From an uncultured Bacilli bacterium (GTDB taxonomy: Bacteria > Bacillota_I > Bacilli_A > RF39 > UBA660): a stretch of DNA of 15,419 nt. Shown piece by piece: positions 13,171 to 15,419 of this stretch. The notes under the pieces are model-generated. The model made no database searches. It was given only the letters and a program-made list of their open reading frames with translations, and was not told the origin of the DNA. The stretch is from positions 1 to 15,419 of the forward strand of contig CANQLF010000010.1 in NCBI GenBank assembly GCA_947624635.1, given 5' to 3'. The position numbers were made by a program, and so were the translations under genes. The stretch's first letter is position 1. Each line of letters begins with the position of its first letter.

Positions 13171-15419
13171 ATGTCCAATGAGAAAATTTTAAAAAATTAT
13201 AGATTATCATTAGAACAAAAATATAATGCTGTTTGTTTTGATATTGATGGAACATTAACTGAAAAAAATTCAAGAAAAATTGATTCAAGGGCAATCAATA
13301 TGATAGCCAATTTACTAAAAAGAAAAATACCTATAGTTTTTATAACTGGTAGAGGAGAAACTGGATTAAAAGATTTAAAAAAAGATATATTTTCTAATTT
13401 AAAAAATGAATTTAATATAAGTGATAATGAACTTAAAAGAATGTATGTTCTTACAAATGATGGTGCTAGATTATTTTATACATCTAAATATGATAATGAT
13501 GATATTTTTAATAACAACATTTATATATCAACAACTGATGAATTAAATGAATTAAAAAGATTTAAAGAAAGTATTGTTGATAAGTTAAATTCTAAATCTT
13601 TAAATAATATTTGTGATATAACATATTCCGAAGATTTAAAAACTAATACTATAATAAATATTAGAATGGTATTTAAAGATAATAATGAAAAATTGGTAGA
13701 AGATGTATTTGAAATAATACAAGAAATAATTTTGAATTATAAGTTGAAAAAGATTTATGTTACTAGAGGTATCTACAAAGATAAAAATGTTGTTCAAATT
13801 GGTACTGCTCAAAAAGATAAAGCAATTGAAAAAGCAGAACAAATAATTGGAGTTCCAAAAGACTCTATGATTAGAATTGGTGATTGTGGTGATATACGAG
13901 GTAATGACTATTCTATGTTAAATTGCGAACAAGGTTATAGTGTAGATAAAACAAGTGAAAGTATTAATTCTTGTTTTCCTATATTTGATGATAACGGTAT
14001 TATATTAAAAGGAATAGATGCTACTTTATTTTTAATTCAAAAAGCAAAAATTTTACCTACTGTTTGTTTGGAAAAGGCAAATAAAAAAGATTATTTACAT
14101 AATTTTGCAAGTATAGAAAAAAATATAGTTTTGGGGAGAAATAAACTTTTAAATAAATATAATGAGATTATTAATACAAATTTTAATGATATAAATGGAT
14201 TAGACAGTTTATTTGATAAATATAGTGGCAGCATTAAAATTCCAATGTATGAGTGGGAGTTATTAAAAGACAATTCATTAAAAGAATTATGGTCATCATC
14301 TAATAATGGAAATTTAAAATATGCAATTAGAGATGATAACAATTATCTTTTAAGAGGTTCTGATACATATTATTATTTTCTTTCAAATAGAATATGCATT
14401 AATGGTAAAGATATTACTTCAAAAGAAGATGTAAGAAATTGGCATAATAATTATTTAGGTTTTTTAAAAGATTCATTAACTGCTTTGAAAAATACAGATA
14501 ATATTAATGATAATATAAATAAAAAATTAATACTAGGTATCTTAGATAATTGCAGAAATGTTTTATTAACCATACTAAATCACAAATTAGTTTCTAATTA
14601 TTTTAATGAAAATATTTTATTAGATATATCTTCAAGTGAAAATGAAACCTTCAAATGTATTTATAAAAATCTTATGAATGTTGAAAAGTTAATTAGCAAT
14701 ATATGTTTTAAAGATAGTTTTCGAATAAATATTAGTAATATTATGGAAAATGTAAATATTACGAAAAGTATTTTAAAAGATAATTTAGATTTAGAAAATA
14801 AGAATGAAGAGAAAGATGATTACTCTAAAGATTATAGAGCTTATAGAGAAATAGATAATTTTGGAGAAAATTATGTTGCAGTTTCAATATATGATGAAAA
14901 AAATAATAAAAATGAATTTATTAATTCTTGTGGATTAAGTTATGGTGGTATTGAATTGCCAATTATTTCTAAAATAATTAATCAAAATAAAGTTGAAAGA
15001 TTGTTATTATTAAAATTTAATAAAGAAGTGTCTGGCTATACAAATAAACAATTACTTGATTTAAGAAAATTTAACGTAAATGATTTTGGAGGATTAATTG
15101 GAGCGAAAGATATTTCTAGATCTAGTATAGATTTATTTGATGATAATGTATTAACAGGAAAAACGTTACAATTAGCAATTAATTCATTATATGACTTTGA
15201 TATTAATGTTAAAAATGTATGTATAGTTAGATACCCAAGCATCAATAGAATAGACCAGATGTTCTTAGAAAATACCGCTGCTGTTGATTATAATTTATTT
15301 TTTGATTACATATATGGATTATGTTTTTATAGTCCTTACAGTTGGAAAGATAATGAATGGGAAAATATAAATGGAAAAATTGATTATACTGATTCATTGG
15401 GGATTTTCGACTTAAATAG
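13171..15419 (+). CDS. HAD phosphatase-phosphoribosyltransferase fusion, 3' end beyond window
   Basis: The frame is open from the ATG at 13171 through the right edge; the final TAG is out of frame. At least 749 residues are encoded. AAAGGGG precedes the start. Residues 1-270 are a Cof-like HAD domain: motif I VCFDIDGTLT (D24, D26), motif II FITGRGE (T59), K215/K217 in GTAQKDKA, and motif IV IGDCGDIRGND (D238, D241, D246). Residues 280-570 are mainly helical and unrecognised. From about 575 a type I phosphoribosyltransferase fold appears: GLSYGGIELP, then the PRPP-binding loop IDLFDDNVLTGKT (653-665), then VKNVCIVRYPS. The two activities could respectively attach ribose-phosphate to a base and remove phosphate. 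HAD and PRTase proteins also occur as separate genes in Ter-type stress operons. Precise function unknown. Confidence 0.85.
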   Translation, partial: MSNEKILKNYRLSLEQKYNAVCFDIDGTLTEKNSRKIDSRAINMIANLLKRKIPIVFITGRGETGLKDLKKDIFSNLKNEFNISDNELKRMYVLTNDGARLFYTSKYDNDDIFNNNIYISTTDELNELKRFKESIVDKLNSKSLNNICDITYSEDLKTNTIINIRMVFKDNNEKLVEDVFEIIQEIILNYKLKKIYVTRGIYKDKNVVQIGTAQKDKAIEKAEQIIGVPKDSMIRIGDCGDIRGNDYSMLNCEQGYSVDKTSESINSCFPIFDDNGIILKGIDATLFLIQKAKILPTVCLEKANKKDYLHNFASIEKNIVLGRNKLLNKYNEIINTNFNDINGLDSLFDKYSGSIKIPMYEWELLKDNSLKELWSSSNNGNLKYAIRDDNNYLLRGSDTYYYFLSNRICINGKDITSKEDVRNWHNNYLGFLKDSLTALKNTDNINDNINKKLILGILDNCRNVLLTILNHKLVSNYFNENILLDISSSENETFKCIYKNLMNVEKLISNICFKDSFRINISNIMENVNITKSILKDNLDLENKNEEKDDYSKDYRAYREIDNFGENYVAVSIYDEKNNKNEFINSCGLSYGGIELPIISKIINQNKVERLLLLKFNKEVSGYTNKQLLDLRKFNVNDFGGLIGAKDISRSSIDLFDDNVLTGKTLQLAINSLYDFDINVKNVCIVRYPSINRIDQMFLENTAAVDYNLFFDYIYGLCFYSPYSWKDNEWENINGKIDYTDSLGIFDLN

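Noticed and set aside
15409..15419. TAG at the right edge as the stop of the HAD-PRTase gene
   Set aside because: It is not in the frame starting at 13171; the frame is still open at the last base, so the gene continues beyond the window.

Overview
The window is very AT-rich, uses TGA as a stop codon, prefers AGA for arginine and has AGGAGG/AGGTGA-type ribosome binding sites. This fits a low-GC Firmicute, probably a gut-associated Bacilli, Erysipelotrichales or RF39-like lineage (inference; no rRNA is present). All convincing genes are on the + strand.

Region 1 (1-3347) is a core-metabolism operon. It holds the C-terminal end of a CocE/NonD-type hydrolase, a Pta-type phosphate acyltransferase overlapping a butyrate kinase by 14 nt, and a small four-helix membrane protein. 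A strong hairpin terminator closes it. Pta and Buk would convert an acyl-CoA to acyl-phosphate and then to acid plus ATP.

Region 2 (3357-6844) is a cell-surface glycosylation pair: a YfhO-family multi-spanning protein overlapping a CsbB/GtrB-type polyprenyl-phosphate glycosyltransferase. The GtcA-type flippase that usually completes this pathway is not in the window.

Region 3 (6918-10793) is accessory in character. A DinD homologue sits behind a consensus promoter with an SOS-like or palindromic operator. It is followed by a tightly packed run of small enzymes: NUDIX hydrolase, GNAT acetyltransferase, cytidine-deaminase-like enzyme, S51 peptidase, CYTH-like protein and a truncated GrpB.

Region 4 (10794-12004) is a decayed insertion zone. 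It contains a 493-bp non-autonomous element with TGTGAC...GTCACA ends and three inverted-symmetric iterons at each end. Its GC-richer core is strongly structured, and the element is flanked by perfect 27-bp direct repeats. Downstream lie a promoter, a 20-residue leader-like peptide with an overlapping terminator, a start codon with no gene behind it, and a fragment of a dicarboxylate/amino-acid symporter.

Region 5 (12005-15419) is the most intriguing. A short WYL-domain regulator is followed by a 5'-nucleotidase-like HAD phosphatase. Five bases later comes a large protein that runs off the window, with an N-terminal HAD phosphatase, a long helical middle and a C-terminal type I phosphoribosyltransferase with a clear PRPP-binding motif. 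This looks like a regulated nucleotide or nucleoside-modifying cassette; its function is not evident from sequence.
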